A stretch of DNA of 36,134 bases from Lachnospiraceae bacterium (GTDB lineage Bacteria; Bacillota; Clostridia; Lachnospirales; Lachnospiraceae): contig CAJTFL010000035.1 in NCBI GenBank assembly GCA_910575565.1, positions 1 to 36,134 on the forward strand. Reading direction: 5' to 3'. A program made the translations under genes and the position numbers. Numbering within the stretch: the first letter of the stretch is position 1; each line of letters opens with the position of its first letter. Positions 7,805-14,697 of the stretch are shown piece by piece. The notes beneath the pieces are model-generated. The model did no database searches. It was not told the origin of the DNA and saw only the letters and a program-made list of their open reading frames with translations.

Positions 7805-7870
7805 CAGGATTCGAACCTGCGGCCTCCTGGTCCCAAACCAGGCGCTCTAGCCAAACTGAGCCACACCCCG
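7796..7870 (-). tRNA. tRNA-Pro(TGG)
   Basis: A complete cloverleaf is visible. The acceptor stem is CGGGGTG/CACCCCG with discriminator A, the D stem GCTC/GAGC, the anticodon stem CCTGG/CCAGG around loop TTTGGGA (anticodon TGG), and the T arm GCAGG-TTCGAAT-CCTGT. The gene is 75 nt with no encoded CCA. The last 9 nt of its 3' end overlap the integrase remnant on the other strand. Confidence 0.97.
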
Positions 7871-7880
7871 CAACGTGAAT

Positions 7881-7909
7881 AGTATAACCCATACACGTCA
7901 AAATGTCAA
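7881..7909 (-). promoter_or_regulatory. tRNA-Pro promoter
   Basis: On the minus strand the consensus -35 TTGACA (7904-7909), a 17-bp spacer and -10 TATACT (7881-7886) place the start site just before the tRNA 5' end at 7870. The stretch up to the next gene (7910-7993) shows nothing else clear. Confidence 0.85.
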
Positions 7910-7993
7910 CAACTGTTTCAAAAAGTTTCCCAAAAACTTTCTGCATAAACATTATCCAAAAAGCCTTTTTAAAAAACTTCCCAGCAAATCCCT

Positions 7994-8491
7994 TCAGGTC
8001 AGATAGTGCTGGGTAAAATGAGCCTCCCCCTGCTCATCCAGTTCCATAATCATATAGGAAGGATGCCTTCCCTCCTGCCTGGGATAGGACAGGCTTCCCG
8101 GATTCAGAACGATAATCCCATGGCTGTCATCAAAATACGGCCTATGGGTATGGCCGAACATTGCAATATCAAAATCTGCCGCCTTCGCATCGAGAATCAG
8201 CTGCTCTGCCCCTAACGATACATTATAGTAATGGCCATGGGTCAAAAGCACCCGGTATTTCCCTATCTCGATCTCCCTCTCCTTATCCAGGGAAGAAAAG
8301 AAATCATTGTTCCCCCGCACCATCTGCATCTGACAGCCTGGGTTAACCCACTCCGGGATATACTGTTCGCTCCCCTCCAAATCCCCCAGATGGATAAGCA
8401 TATCAATAGGCGCCGTTTCCTCCAGCACCTTCTTTAAATTATCATCCTTCCGGTGGGTATCGCTTACAATCAGGATTTTCATCGTGTTCAT
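7994..8491 (-). CDS. YfcE/YsnB-type metallophosphoesterase
   Basis: Small cytoplasmic phosphodiesterase of 165 aa. The calcineurin-like metal motifs appear in order: D-x-H (VSDTHRK), GD (HLGDLEG), GNND (VRGNNDFF), H (LTHGHYY) and GHTHRP. Family members hydrolyse phosphodiesters such as bis-pNPP with Mn2+; the natural substrate is unclear. Start ATG 8491 overlaps the stop of rdgB (ATGA) and has GGAGGAAAGG upstream, so the two genes are translationally coupled. rdgB next to this gene is, as I recall, a common arrangement in Clostridia. A second, longer relative is at 12044. Confidence 0.92.
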   Translation of the reverse strand: MNTMKILIVSDTHRKDDNLKKVLEETAPIDMLIHLGDLEGSEQYIPEWVNPGCQMQMVRGNNDFFSSLDKEREIEIGKYRVLLTHGHYYNVSLGAEQLILDAKAADFDIAMFGHTHRPYFDDSHGIIVLNPGSLSYPRQEGRHPSYMIMELDEQGEAHFTQHYLT

Positions 8492-9096
8492 GCCTTTCCT
8501 CCCCGCAATGCCGCTAATTCATGTTTCATTGCCTCCAAAGCCTTTCCCCGATGGCTGATCTGGTTTTTCTGATCCATGGTCAGTTCTGCGCTGGTAACGC
8601 CAAACTGAGGGATGTAAAGAATGGGATCATACCCAAAACCGCCGCTGCCTGCAGGCTTTTCGGCAATCAGCCCTTCCATGGCAGCCTCCGTATGTAATAC
8701 CTTGCCGTCAGGCAGAACCGCCGCGATATTGCAGATAAACCTTGCCGCCCGCTCCTGGCCCTTAGCTCCTTTAAGCCGATCAATAATCACCTGGTTTTTC
8801 ACGTCATAGGACGTATCCTCCCCTAAATAACGGGCGGAGTAAATCCCCGGCTCGCCTCCCAGATAGTCAACCACAAGGCCGGAATCATCGGCTAAGACAA
8901 TCCCTCCCGTCTCTTTCCACACCGCCATGGCCTTTATCTCCGCATTTTCCCCAAAGGTCTTCCCATCCTCACAGATCGCCGGGGTTGCCCCTGCCTCCTC
9001 CATGGAAAGGATTTCCATCCCTAAATCCTCCAGGATCCGGCGGATCTCCCTCATCTTCCCTGCATTGCCTGTGGCGAATACAATTTTCCCCTTCAT
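8488..9096 (-). CDS. rdgB: XTP/dITP diphosphatase (RdgB/HAM1 family)
   Basis: Housecleaning nucleotide pyrophosphatase of 202 aa. It removes non-canonical purines by hydrolysing XTP, dITP and ITP to monophosphates. Family motifs are TGNAGKMREI at the N-terminus, the metal and substrate loop ADDSGLVVDYLGGEPGIYSARY, GFGYDPI, and the C-terminal SHRGKAL. I chose ATG 9096 (MKGKIVFATGN), with AAAGGGATGAGAAG upstream. The open frame extends back to 9198, but that extension only translates the repeat region (repeated KWM) and should not be included. It is followed by, and overlaps, the phosphodiesterase gene. Confidence 0.95.
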   Translation of the reverse strand: MKGKIVFATGNAGKMREIRRILEDLGMEILSMEEAGATPAICEDGKTFGENAEIKAMAVWKETGGIVLADDSGLVVDYLGGEPGIYSARYLGEDTSYDVKNQVIIDRLKGAKGQERAARFICNIAAVLPDGKVLHTEAAMEGLIAEKPAGSGGFGYDPILYIPQFGVTSAELTMDQKNQISHRGKALEAMKHELAALRGGKA

Positions 9097-9140
9097 CTTC
9101 TCATCCCTTTCTGTCCTAACAAAACTCCGCTGAAACACGC

Positions 9141-9285
9141 CCATCCATTTGGCTGCCGCCATCCATTTGACTATCGCCATCCATTTGGAAACCGCCATCT
9201 ATTTGCCTGCCGCCATTTATTCCGATGCTGCCATCCATTTCACCGCCATTTATTCTGCCGCCATTTGTTCTGCCGCCGTTATCCG
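9141..9285. repeat. degenerate 18-bp then 15-bp tandem repeat
   Basis: Six units of about 18 bp (CCATCCATTTGnnnnnCG) are followed by three 15-bp units (CCATTTATTCTGCCG), filling the gap between the protease and rdgB. On the minus strand one frame stays open from a GTG at 9307 to 9116. It encodes a Gly/Asp-rich repeat (NGGR..., QMDGGS...) of 63 aa and overlaps the protease stop. It has no good ribosome site. Translation is possible through coupling, but unproven. Confidence 0.7.
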
Positions 9286-9287
9286 CT

Positions 9288-10802
9288 TTACCGCCGGTTT
9301 CCGTCACTGCCCAAATGATCCGCCGGCTCCACGGTATACGCTTTTAAGCAAAGATTGCACTGCTGTTTTTGCTCCGCGCTGACCCACTGCCTGCCGTCGG
9401 AGCTTAGATAGCCTTCCCCATCCGACAGATCCACTGCGTTTACGCTGTCAGGAGCCTGGTATTCGATAGCTACCGGATGAACCGCCCCCGGCGTCCTAAT
9501 CCTCACCGCCACCCAAAACCGCTCCCCTTTTTCCAGAGGGATCTCCTGGGAAAGCTCCACCGTATAAAATCCGGCATCTTCAAAGGTTCCAGAGGCCAGC
9601 ACCTTATCCAGCTTAAATTTTGCTGTCCCCAAAGGGTCGGCCTTTGCGTAAACTTCATAGCTGGTATTGGGCATGGTGGCATAAAATCCTACCGCCTTTA
9701 ACTCTTCCTTAGCCTTCGCCTGGTAAACATTGGCAAAATAAGCTTCCTCCTGCCCATACCCTACCTGTCCGATCCAGCCGCACAGATCCGACTGGTAAAT
9801 CCCGGTGTAATAATCCGGATCCGTGATCCCGGAATACAGCACATTTACATCCCCGATATTCGTGTCATAGTAAGACACGTAAAAGCAGCCGTCCTCCCCA
9901 AAGCCTTCCCCCCAGCTGTTTAAACAGATAAAGGCGCCGTCCCCTTCCGGCTGGTGGTTAAACCGCTCCTTAGGGTAATGATCATCCCAGCCAATAATCA
10001 CCACGTTATGGTTTGCCTGCTCGCTGCCCGGATAGTAATAGCTGGCATATTCTTTATGATAATACCGATCCGTGTCAGAGGAGTTCTGCAGCCTGGTAAA
10101 CAGGGAGCTTTGCACTCCCCCTGTCTGATAAACCGCTTCCTTAATCCTCTCATAGTTTTTCGGCTCCAGCAGGCGGATTTCCTGCACATGCTTGGAAGGA
10201 GAAAGCCCGTCTGGCGAAACCCCGTCCCCATAAGCATCTTCTTCCTCCCTAACCGGCCCCTGCCAGGCCAAAAGATAAGCCATGGACATGGCATACTGGC
10301 CGCCTTCCTCCTGCCCCAAAGAAAAACTGTTTTTTCTGGACATATGGTCTGCGGAAAACTCCCACCGCTCATGGGGAAGCATCGTCGATTCCATAGCCAT
10401 CAGGGAGGCAAAAGCCCAGCAGGTTCCAAATTTCCCCTGATCTCCGGGAGCAGGCATCTTCCCCACATCCCGGTAATCAAAAGCCTCCGGAAGGGGCTGC
10501 TTTTGGACGTTTTCCTCCCCTGCCGTTTCCCCAGGGGTTCCCTCTTCCGTCTCGCTGGGCCGCCCCTCCTCCTGGGCCTGGCTTGTATCCGGCAGCTTTC
10601 CCCCCACAGAAGATCCCTCCCCGGCAGGCACTCCTTCCCCGCCGGAGGCTTCTGTTTCCTGCCTGGATGGCTCCGTCATCCCGCCATCCTTCCTTACTAA
10701 ATATCCGCAGCCCACAAACAGCCCTGCTCCGGCCACAGCCGCTCCAAACAATGCGATTTTCCTTATTTTCCGCAAAAATCCCATTATGCCATTTTGCTTC
10801 AA
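9288..10802 (-). CDS. exported papain-like (C1) cysteine peptidase, probable lipoprotein
   Basis: Protein of about 504 aa. The N-terminus has basic residues, a hydrophobic stretch and FVGC (C32), a fair lipobox, so it is likely membrane-anchored outside the cell. An acidic Ser/Gly/Glu-rich linker (about 40-100) precedes the C1 domain: oxyanion Q122 and nucleophile C128 in DQGKFGTCWAFAS, His in HNVVIIGWDDH, Asn in CLNSWGEGFG. The C-terminal ~150 residues resemble the lectin-like domain that often follows bacterial C1 peptidases. Start: TTG 10802 overlaps the stop of the methyltransferase (TTGA) with GGGAG upstream; ATG 10784 is the alternative. It is odd to find a surface protease between an rRNA methyltransferase and rdgB. 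Confidence 0.9.
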   Translation of the reverse strand: MKQNGIMGFLRKIRKIALFGAAVAGAGLFVGCGYLVRKDGGMTEPSRQETEASGGEGVPAGEGSSVGGKLPDTSQAQEEGRPSETEEGTPGETAGEENVQKQPLPEAFDYRDVGKMPAPGDQGKFGTCWAFASLMAMESTMLPHERWEFSADHMSRKNSFSLGQEEGGQYAMSMAYLLAWQGPVREEEDAYGDGVSPDGLSPSKHVQEIRLLEPKNYERIKEAVYQTGGVQSSLFTRLQNSSDTDRYYHKEYASYYYPGSEQANHNVVIIGWDDHYPKERFNHQPEGDGAFICLNSWGEGFGEDGCFYVSYYDTNIGDVNVLYSGITDPDYYTGIYQSDLCGWIGQVGYGQEEAYFANVYQAKAKEELKAVGFYATMPNTSYEVYAKADPLGTAKFKLDKVLASGTFEDAGFYTVELSQEIPLEKGERFWVAVRIRTPGAVHPVAIEYQAPDSVNAVDLSDGEGYLSSDGRQWVSAEQKQQCNLCLKAYTVEPADHLGSDGNRR

Positions 10803-11962
10803 CCTTCGTCTCCCGCTTTCTTCCTGGGCGGTTTCGGCCCCAGGAACTGATAATAATAGGTTTTCATCATTCCATTATAAATCTTCCGATTCTTGTCCGC
10901 CTTCCTCCCTATATCCTCCTCCGCCTTTTCATAGGCGCTAATCACATAAGCCGACCAGGAGTCCAAAGCCTTAAACCGCTCCCCAAATTCCCGGTAAAGG
11001 GCGGGAAGGGCAGACTTTTCCTCCATCCGCTCACCGTAAGGAGGATTGGTAATCAGGAAACCGTATTTCTTCGGATGGCTTAATTCCTTCACCGGGCGCT
11101 GCTGGAAATGGATCATATGCCCAACTCCGGCCCGCTCCCCATTTGCCCTGGCGGTCTTAAGCACCTCCCCGTCAATGTCGTATCCCTGGATATCCACTTT
11201 AACCTTTGTATCCTCCAGCTCCTTGGCCTCGTCAATGGCTTCATACCAGCATCTTTTCGGTATCAGGTTATCCCATCCCTCTGCCAGGAATGAACGGTTT
11301 ACCCCCGGCGCCACATTGGCCGCCATCATGGCCGCCTCGATGGGAATCGTCCCGCTGCCGCAAAAGGGATCCACCAAGATCCGATCTTTATTCCAGGGAG
11401 TAAGCATAATCAAAGCCGCAGCCAATGTCTCCGCGATAGGCGCCTTCCCGGCCATTGTCCGGTAGCCCCGCTTGTGGAGGGAATCGCCGCTGGTATCCAT
11501 CCCTACCGTCACCTGATCCTTATAAAGGAACACCCTAAGGGGATAACTGCTGCCTGTCTCCGAAAACCAGGAAACGCCATAGCGCTGCCTCATCCGCTCC
11601 ACCATCGCCTTTTTCATAATCGACTGGATATCCGAAGGACTGAACAGCTTGCTTTTTATGGAGGAGGCTTTAGCCACCCAAAATTTCCCGTCTTTGGGAA
11701 TGTAATCCTCCCAGCAAATTTTTTTCGTCCCCTGGAACAATTCCTCAAAGGAGGATGCAGGGAAGCTTCCCACCTTCAAAAGAACCCGTTCCGCCGTCCT
11801 GAGGAACATATTCCCCCGGCAGATGGCCTCATCATCGCCAATAAACGTCACTTTCCCATCTTCTACCTGGGAAATCTCATATCCTAAATCCAATATTTCC
11901 TTTTTCAATACTGCTTCCAAGCCGAAATGACACGGGGCAAGCAGTTCATACGTTTTTTTCAT
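10799..11962 (-). CDS. THUMP-domain class I SAM-dependent RNA methyltransferase (RlmL/YpsC-like)
   Basis: Enzyme of 387 aa. An N-terminal ferredoxin-like/THUMP RNA-binding region (about 1-160) precedes a Rossmann methyltransferase with the SAM motif VDPFCGSGTIPIEAA and the catalytic NPPYGERM. NPPY is typical of base-amino N-methyltransferases. By family it resembles the N-terminal half of E. coli RlmL (m2G2445 of 23S rRNA) and B. subtilis YpsC. Start ATG 11962 (MKKTYELLAPC) has GGAGAAGAGAGA upstream. The open frame reaches 12043, but that extension is Arg-rich and carries no recognised domain. It probably shares a transcript with the phosphodiesterase upstream and the C1 peptidase downstream. 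Confidence 0.93.
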   Translation of the reverse strand: MKKTYELLAPCHFGLEAVLKKEILDLGYEISQVEDGKVTFIGDDEAICRGNMFLRTAERVLLKVGSFPASSFEELFQGTKKICWEDYIPKDGKFWVAKASSIKSKLFSPSDIQSIMKKAMVERMRQRYGVSWFSETGSSYPLRVFLYKDQVTVGMDTSGDSLHKRGYRTMAGKAPIAETLAAALIMLTPWNKDRILVDPFCGSGTIPIEAAMMAANVAPGVNRSFLAEGWDNLIPKRCWYEAIDEAKELEDTKVKVDIQGYDIDGEVLKTARANGERAGVGHMIHFQQRPVKELSHPKKYGFLITNPPYGERMEEKSALPALYREFGERFKALDSWSAYVISAYEKAEEDIGRKADKNRKIYNGMMKTYYYQFLGPKPPRKKAGDEG

Positions 11963-12043
11963 TCTCTCTTCTCCGTTTCCGGAAACCAGCACTTCTCTTC
12001 TTCTCCGGCAGTTTTCCCGCCGAAAGTCATTGGCTTCCGGCAA

Positions 12044-12601
12044 TTACAGCGCCAATTCTTTTACCACATCCCCATTAAAGGAAAAGATCCGGAAAACTCC
12101 ATCTTCCAATATGCCATAGGTGGCGGGATTCCCCCCTTTGGGGATGGAAACGGAACCGGGATTTACGATCCCTATCCTGCCAATTCCTTCTGCCTGGAAA
12201 TACTCCGCTTTCAGCAAATGGGTATGGCCGTGCACCAAAATATCTCCCTCCTGCATGGGAGGCAAATGATCCTGGTGAAACAGATGTCCATGGGTGGCAT
12301 AAAATACTTTTCCCCCAAACTCCAAAAGCCCGTAATCCGCCATAATCGGAAATTCCAAAACCATCTGATCCACTTCCGTGTCGCAGTTTCCCCTTACCCC
12401 ATAAATTTTATCCCTGCAGCCATTCAGCATCCTAATCACTTCCTTAGGGTCATACCCTGCAGGCAGATCATTCCTGGGGCCATGATATAAAATATCCCCC
12501 AAAAGTACCAGCCTCCCTGCGCCGGAAGCATCGAATGCCTCCAAAAGCTTCTGGCAGCAGCAGGCAGAGCCATGAATATCCGATGCAAACATAACCTTCA
12601 T
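12044..12601 (-). CDS. yfcE: YfcE family phosphodiesterase
   Basis: Metallophosphoesterase of 185 aa, the usual YfcE length. Metal motifs are ASDIHGS, LLGDILYHGPRNDLPAGYDP (a signature of YfcE proteins), VRGNCDTEVDQ, THGHLFH and HGHTHLLK. Cytoplasmic; the physiological substrate is not established. ATG 12601 has GGAGGAAGCGG upstream. It is first in a minus-strand operon that appears to run through the methyltransferase, protease, rdgB and the second phosphodiesterase to 7994. Confidence 0.94.
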   Translation of the reverse strand: MKVMFASDIHGSACCCQKLLEAFDASGAGRLVLLGDILYHGPRNDLPAGYDPKEVIRMLNGCRDKIYGVRGNCDTEVDQMVLEFPIMADYGLLEFGGKVFYATHGHLFHQDHLPPMQEGDILVHGHTHLLKAEYFQAEGIGRIGIVNPGSVSIPKGGNPATYGILEDGVFRIFSFNGDVVKELAL

Positions 12602-12659
12602 TAACCGCTTCCTCCATTTTCGCGTGCAGTCAAACTGCCTTCCCTGTCATTCGTTTCAT

Positions 12660-12694
12660 GGCGCTTATGCGCCTTTTATCAAGCTATATTTTAT
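12660..12694. repeat. short member of the GGxGC-hairpin/AAGCTATATT repeat family
   Basis: GGCGC-TTAT-GCGCC, then TTTTATC, then AAGCTATATT, then TTATAA. The copy at 13587-13650 reads GGTGC-TTC-GCACC, TTTTATT, a palindrome, AAGCTATATTATAA. This copy therefore looks like a deletion form without the central palindrome. It supplies the -10 region of the yfcE promoter. Confidence 0.55.
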
Positions 12695-12716
12695 AAGTTT
12701 ACCGTATATCTGTCAA
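12688..12716 (-). promoter_or_regulatory. promoter of the yfcE operon
   Basis: On the minus strand a consensus -35 TTGACA (12711-12716) sits 17 bp from -10 TAAAAT (12688-12693). The leader would be about 80 nt and includes the GGCGC/GCGCC hairpin at 12660-12673. Confidence 0.75.
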
Positions 12717-12723
12717 TGAAGAT

Positions 12724-13044
12724 TTATCCCGGAACCAAATATTTCCCGCTGTAATACTGGATTCCGCTGCCCAGGCTTGCCGCTTTAAGGCCGCGCCCGG
12801 CATATTCCCTGGCCGCCTGCATACTCTTCCCCCCGTGCTCGCAGTAAAACAAAACCGGAAGTCCCTTGTACAGCTCTTCCTCCCTGTCTGCCAGGCTTTC
12901 ATATGGAATATTCACTGCCGTGTACAGATGCCCGTAAATATACTCTTCTTCCGTGCGCAGATCCACCAGCAGCAAAGGGCTGCCCTGATCCAGCATACGC
13001 TCCAGCTGGTAAATGGAGATCATCCCAAACATGAACATCCCCAT
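12724..13044 (-). CDS. rhodanese-like domain protein
   Basis: Single-domain rhodanese of 106 aa. It has the substrate-side motif LVDLRTEEEYIYGHLYTAVNIPYE and an active-site loop around the cysteine in LFYCEHGGKSMQAA. Such proteins carry a persulfide on the cysteine in sulfur transfer or redox signalling; the partner is unknown. The loop is C-E-H-G-G-K-S rather than the common CxxGxRS, so specificity may differ. GAAGGAAAAAGG lies before ATG 13044; a second ATG two codons in is possible. It appears to stand alone. Confidence 0.85.
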   Translation of the reverse strand: MGMFMFGMISIYQLERMLDQGSPLLLVDLRTEEEYIYGHLYTAVNIPYESLADREEELYKGLPVLFYCEHGGKSMQAAREYAGRGLKAASLGSGIQYYSGKYLVPG

Positions 13045-13120
13045 CCTTTTTCCTTCTTACTATAAGCTATGCAGGTTGTCTTGTTTTGGGACATCTCCCC
13101 CGTCATTTCAGGAAACTATG

Positions 13121-13145
13121 TAAAAGAGCCCGGCAGCCCGGGCTC
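13121..13145 (-). terminator. terminator of the small N/S/Q-rich gene
   Basis: GAGCCCGG (13126-13133) pairs with CCGGGCTC (13138-13145). On the minus strand the stem is followed by TTTTA. It lies about 35 bp after the 13180 stop codon. Confidence 0.75.
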
Positions 13146-13179
13146 CTGCCTCAGCAATATAAGCAGCCTTCAGGGAAGA

Positions 13180-13389
13180 CTAATCGTTCTGATGGCAGTT
13201 TTTTGAACTGTTCTGTGAATAGTTCTGAGAACTGTTCCTGCTGCTGTTCTGGGAATTGTTTCTGGAGCTGTTCTGGGAATAATTCTGGGAACCGTTCTGA
13301 GAATTATTCTGGGAGTTGTTCTCCATTTCATTTCTGCTGTTGTTGCGGCTGGAATTGTTGTCCATATCGTTGTAATTATTCTTTGCCAT
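13180..13389 (-). CDS. small Asn/Ser/Gln-rich protein, possible gamma-SASP-like spore protein
   Basis: Protein of 69 aa, almost wholly N, S, Q and R, with repeats such as NNSQNNSQ, RNNSQNSS and QNYSQNSS after MAKNNYND. It has AGGAGG 9 nt before ATG 13389, a terminator after it, and a sigma-G-like promoter, so it is treated as real. Gamma-type small acid-soluble spore proteins are similarly short and rich in N, Q and S, which with the promoter suggests a forespore protein. There is no clear SASP signature, and I would not assign a family by sequence. A second open frame in the same region (ATG 13397) has only 1 nt between its ATG and the ribosome site and is rejected. Confidence 0.75.
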   Translation of the reverse strand: MAKNNYNDMDNNSSRNNSRNEMENNSQNNSQNGSQNYSQNSSRNNSQNSSRNSSQNYSQNSSKNCHQND

Positions 13390-13446
13390 GTTGCCATACC
13401 TCCTAAATCAATTCCGGTTTCACCGGCATTTTATTTGTTACGGGAA

Positions 13447-13476
13447 TAGTATGGTTCCTTTTTCTTAATTTCATTC
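13447..13476 (-). promoter_or_regulatory. sigma-G/sigma-F-like promoter of the small spore-protein candidate
   Basis: On the minus strand GAATG (13472-13476), an 18-bp spacer, then CATACTA (13447-13453) match the published sigma-G pattern (GHATR, N18, CATNHTA). The start site would be near 13440, about 50 nt before the ATG. No sigma-A promoter is evident there. Confidence 0.55.
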
Positions 13477-13497
13477 ATTAAATTAGCCAAAAAATAC

Positions 13498-13650
13498 TGC
13501 TTCGCACCTTTTATTGAAATTTGCCTTGCAAATTTCAATAAGCTAGATTCCAGGAACCGCTTCGCGAACCCTGTCATTAGATTTTCGGTGCTTCGCACCT
13601 TTTATTGAAATTTGCCTTGCAAATTTCAATAAGCTATATTATAATTAGGA
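13498..13650. repeat. two 48-bp direct repeats carrying perfect 14-bp palindromes
   Basis: The block TGCTTCGCACCTTTTATT...AATAAGCTA occurs at 13498-13545 and again 91 bp later at 13589-13636. Each holds TTATTGAAATTTGC-CTT-GCAAATTTCAATAA, a perfect 14-bp stem with a 3-nt loop. The second copy has a full GGTGC-TTC-GCACC hairpin in front (13587-13599) and continues into TATATTATAATTAGG, which contains a TATAAT box. The gene-free stretch 13454-13802 otherwise holds only the terminator at 13715. Confidence 0.75.
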
Positions 13651-13714
13651 TGCGGAAAAATCGTTTCCCTTAAAATGATTTTTCCTACCCTTATTAATTA
13701 TTTATACTCCCCTC

Positions 13715-13749
13715 AAAAGGCCCGGGCAGCTCCCCTGCCCGGGCCTTTT
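13715..13749 (-). terminator. strong terminator after the NlpC/P60 gene
   Basis: AAAAGGCCCGGGCAG (13715-13729), loop CTCCC, and CTGCCCGGGCCTTTT (13735-13749) form a perfect 15-bp stem with T runs on both strands. It probably works in both directions. Confidence 0.85.
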
Positions 13750-13802
13750 TCTACGTTTATGCTCATTTTTCTTTTGCCGGCACGCTAAGCGCCTGGCTTC
13801 TT

Positions 13803-14525
13803 TTACCCAATTACATTGACAATCCGCACTGGATTGCGGTAATTCCAATTTGAAACGATAATGCCTGTCTCATATGTAGAAGCATGGACAACCTTTCCTG
13901 AGCCAATATACATGGCTACATGGTTAATGCCGCCGCCACCGCTGTAAAACAACAGATCGCCTGGCTGCATCTGATCCGGACTCACCGGGATCCCCTGGGT
14001 CGCCTGGGAACCAGAGGAACGCGGAAGGGAAATGCCTGCCGCATTGCCTAACACAAAACGGGTAAACCCAGAGCAATCCACTCCCGTCCTGGGATCATTC
14101 CCTCCATAGCGGTATGGCCCGCCCACGAAAGATAACGCATAATCCACTACCTTCTGGCGCAGGGTCGTCTTATCCTTTGACTGCGCCTCAGCAGCCGCAA
14201 GCATGGTTTCCGCCAAAGTGGTGGTAGCCGCTTTATTCTCCTCCCGTTCCTTAGCCAGCCGCGCAGACTCCTGTGCTGCTTTTCCTTCCTCTGTACGGTT
14301 AAATACCTTAGAACCCTGTGCCTTCCCTGCTTTCTCGGACTCATCCTCCGCCGCCAAAGCCGCGATAGGAACCCCTTCCGGAATCATCTCCACATGATCA
14401 GCATCCGCTTCCGCAGCAACCGCTGCCCCATTTCCGTCATGCATATCGCCAAATGCCGTAAACGGCATCGTACTCATCATCCCAAAACAAAGAAAACCAA
14501 TTACTTTTTTCCAGTGCTTGTCCAT
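13803..14525 (-). CDS. secreted NlpC/P60 peptidoglycan hydrolase
   Basis: Secreted endopeptidase of 240 aa, expected to cut within wall stem peptides. It has a signal peptide (KHWKK, then a hydrophobic stretch, AFG/D), an Ala/Glu/Lys-rich, partly helical linker (about 25-125), and a C-terminal NlpC/P60 domain. Visible catalytic features are Cys in GVDCSGFTRFV, His in GGGINHVAMYIG, and a third polar position near VVHAS. No separate wall-binding domain. Start ATG 14525 (MDKHWKK) has AAGGAG 7 nt upstream; the frame extends to 14555 without a better site. It has its own sigma-A promoter, WalR-like repeats and terminator, so it is monocistronic. Confidence 0.93.
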   Translation of the reverse strand: MDKHWKKVIGFLCFGMMSTMPFTAFGDMHDGNGAAVAAEADADHVEMIPEGVPIAALAAEDESEKAGKAQGSKVFNRTEEGKAAQESARLAKEREENKAATTTLAETMLAAAEAQSKDKTTLRQKVVDYALSFVGGPYRYGGNDPRTGVDCSGFTRFVLGNAAGISLPRSSGSQATQGIPVSPDQMQPGDLLFYSGGGGINHVAMYIGSGKVVHASTYETGIIVSNWNYRNPVRIVNVIG

Positions 14526-14598
14526 GTACACTCTCCTTGCTTCCATCTGCTGCAAACCTCTCCCCCTAGATTAACAATAATTAACCGGAAGATGATTT

Positions 14599-14626
14599 GT
14601 TTCAAATATGTTACAAATATGTTACT
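14599..14626 (-). promoter_or_regulatory. WalR-like direct repeats downstream of the NlpC/P60 promoter
   Basis: Minus-strand hexamers AGTAAC (14621-14626), TGTAAC (14610-14615) and TGAAAC (14599-14604) repeat every 11 bp, with ATATT between them. The WalR/YycF consensus is TGTWAH-N5-TGTWAH; the middle site is perfect and the outer two each have one mismatch. They lie just downstream of the -10 box, the position of WalR sites in repressed promoters. Confidence 0.5.
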
Positions 14627-14639
14627 TGACTACGCACTT

Positions 14640-14668
14640 ATTGTAACTAACTTTTTAAAAATTGTCAA
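14640..14668 (-). promoter_or_regulatory. sigma-A promoter of the NlpC/P60 gene
   Basis: Minus-strand TTGACA (14663-14668), a 17-bp spacer and TACAAT (14640-14645). The leader is about 108 nt and contains the 11-bp periodic repeats. Confidence 0.85.
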
Positions 14669-14697
14669 GGTTTTGAAATGAATTTTCTGGAAAAGTT

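Noticed and set aside
9097..9198. N-terminal extension of RdgB
   Set aside because: It encodes repeated KWM from the tandem repeat; the true RdgB start with a ribosome site is at 9096.
13170..13397. 75-aa frame MATWQRIITTIW... overlapping the N/S/Q-rich gene
   Set aside because: Its ATG has only 1 nt from the AGGAGG; the 13389 start has proper spacing and a compositionally coherent product.
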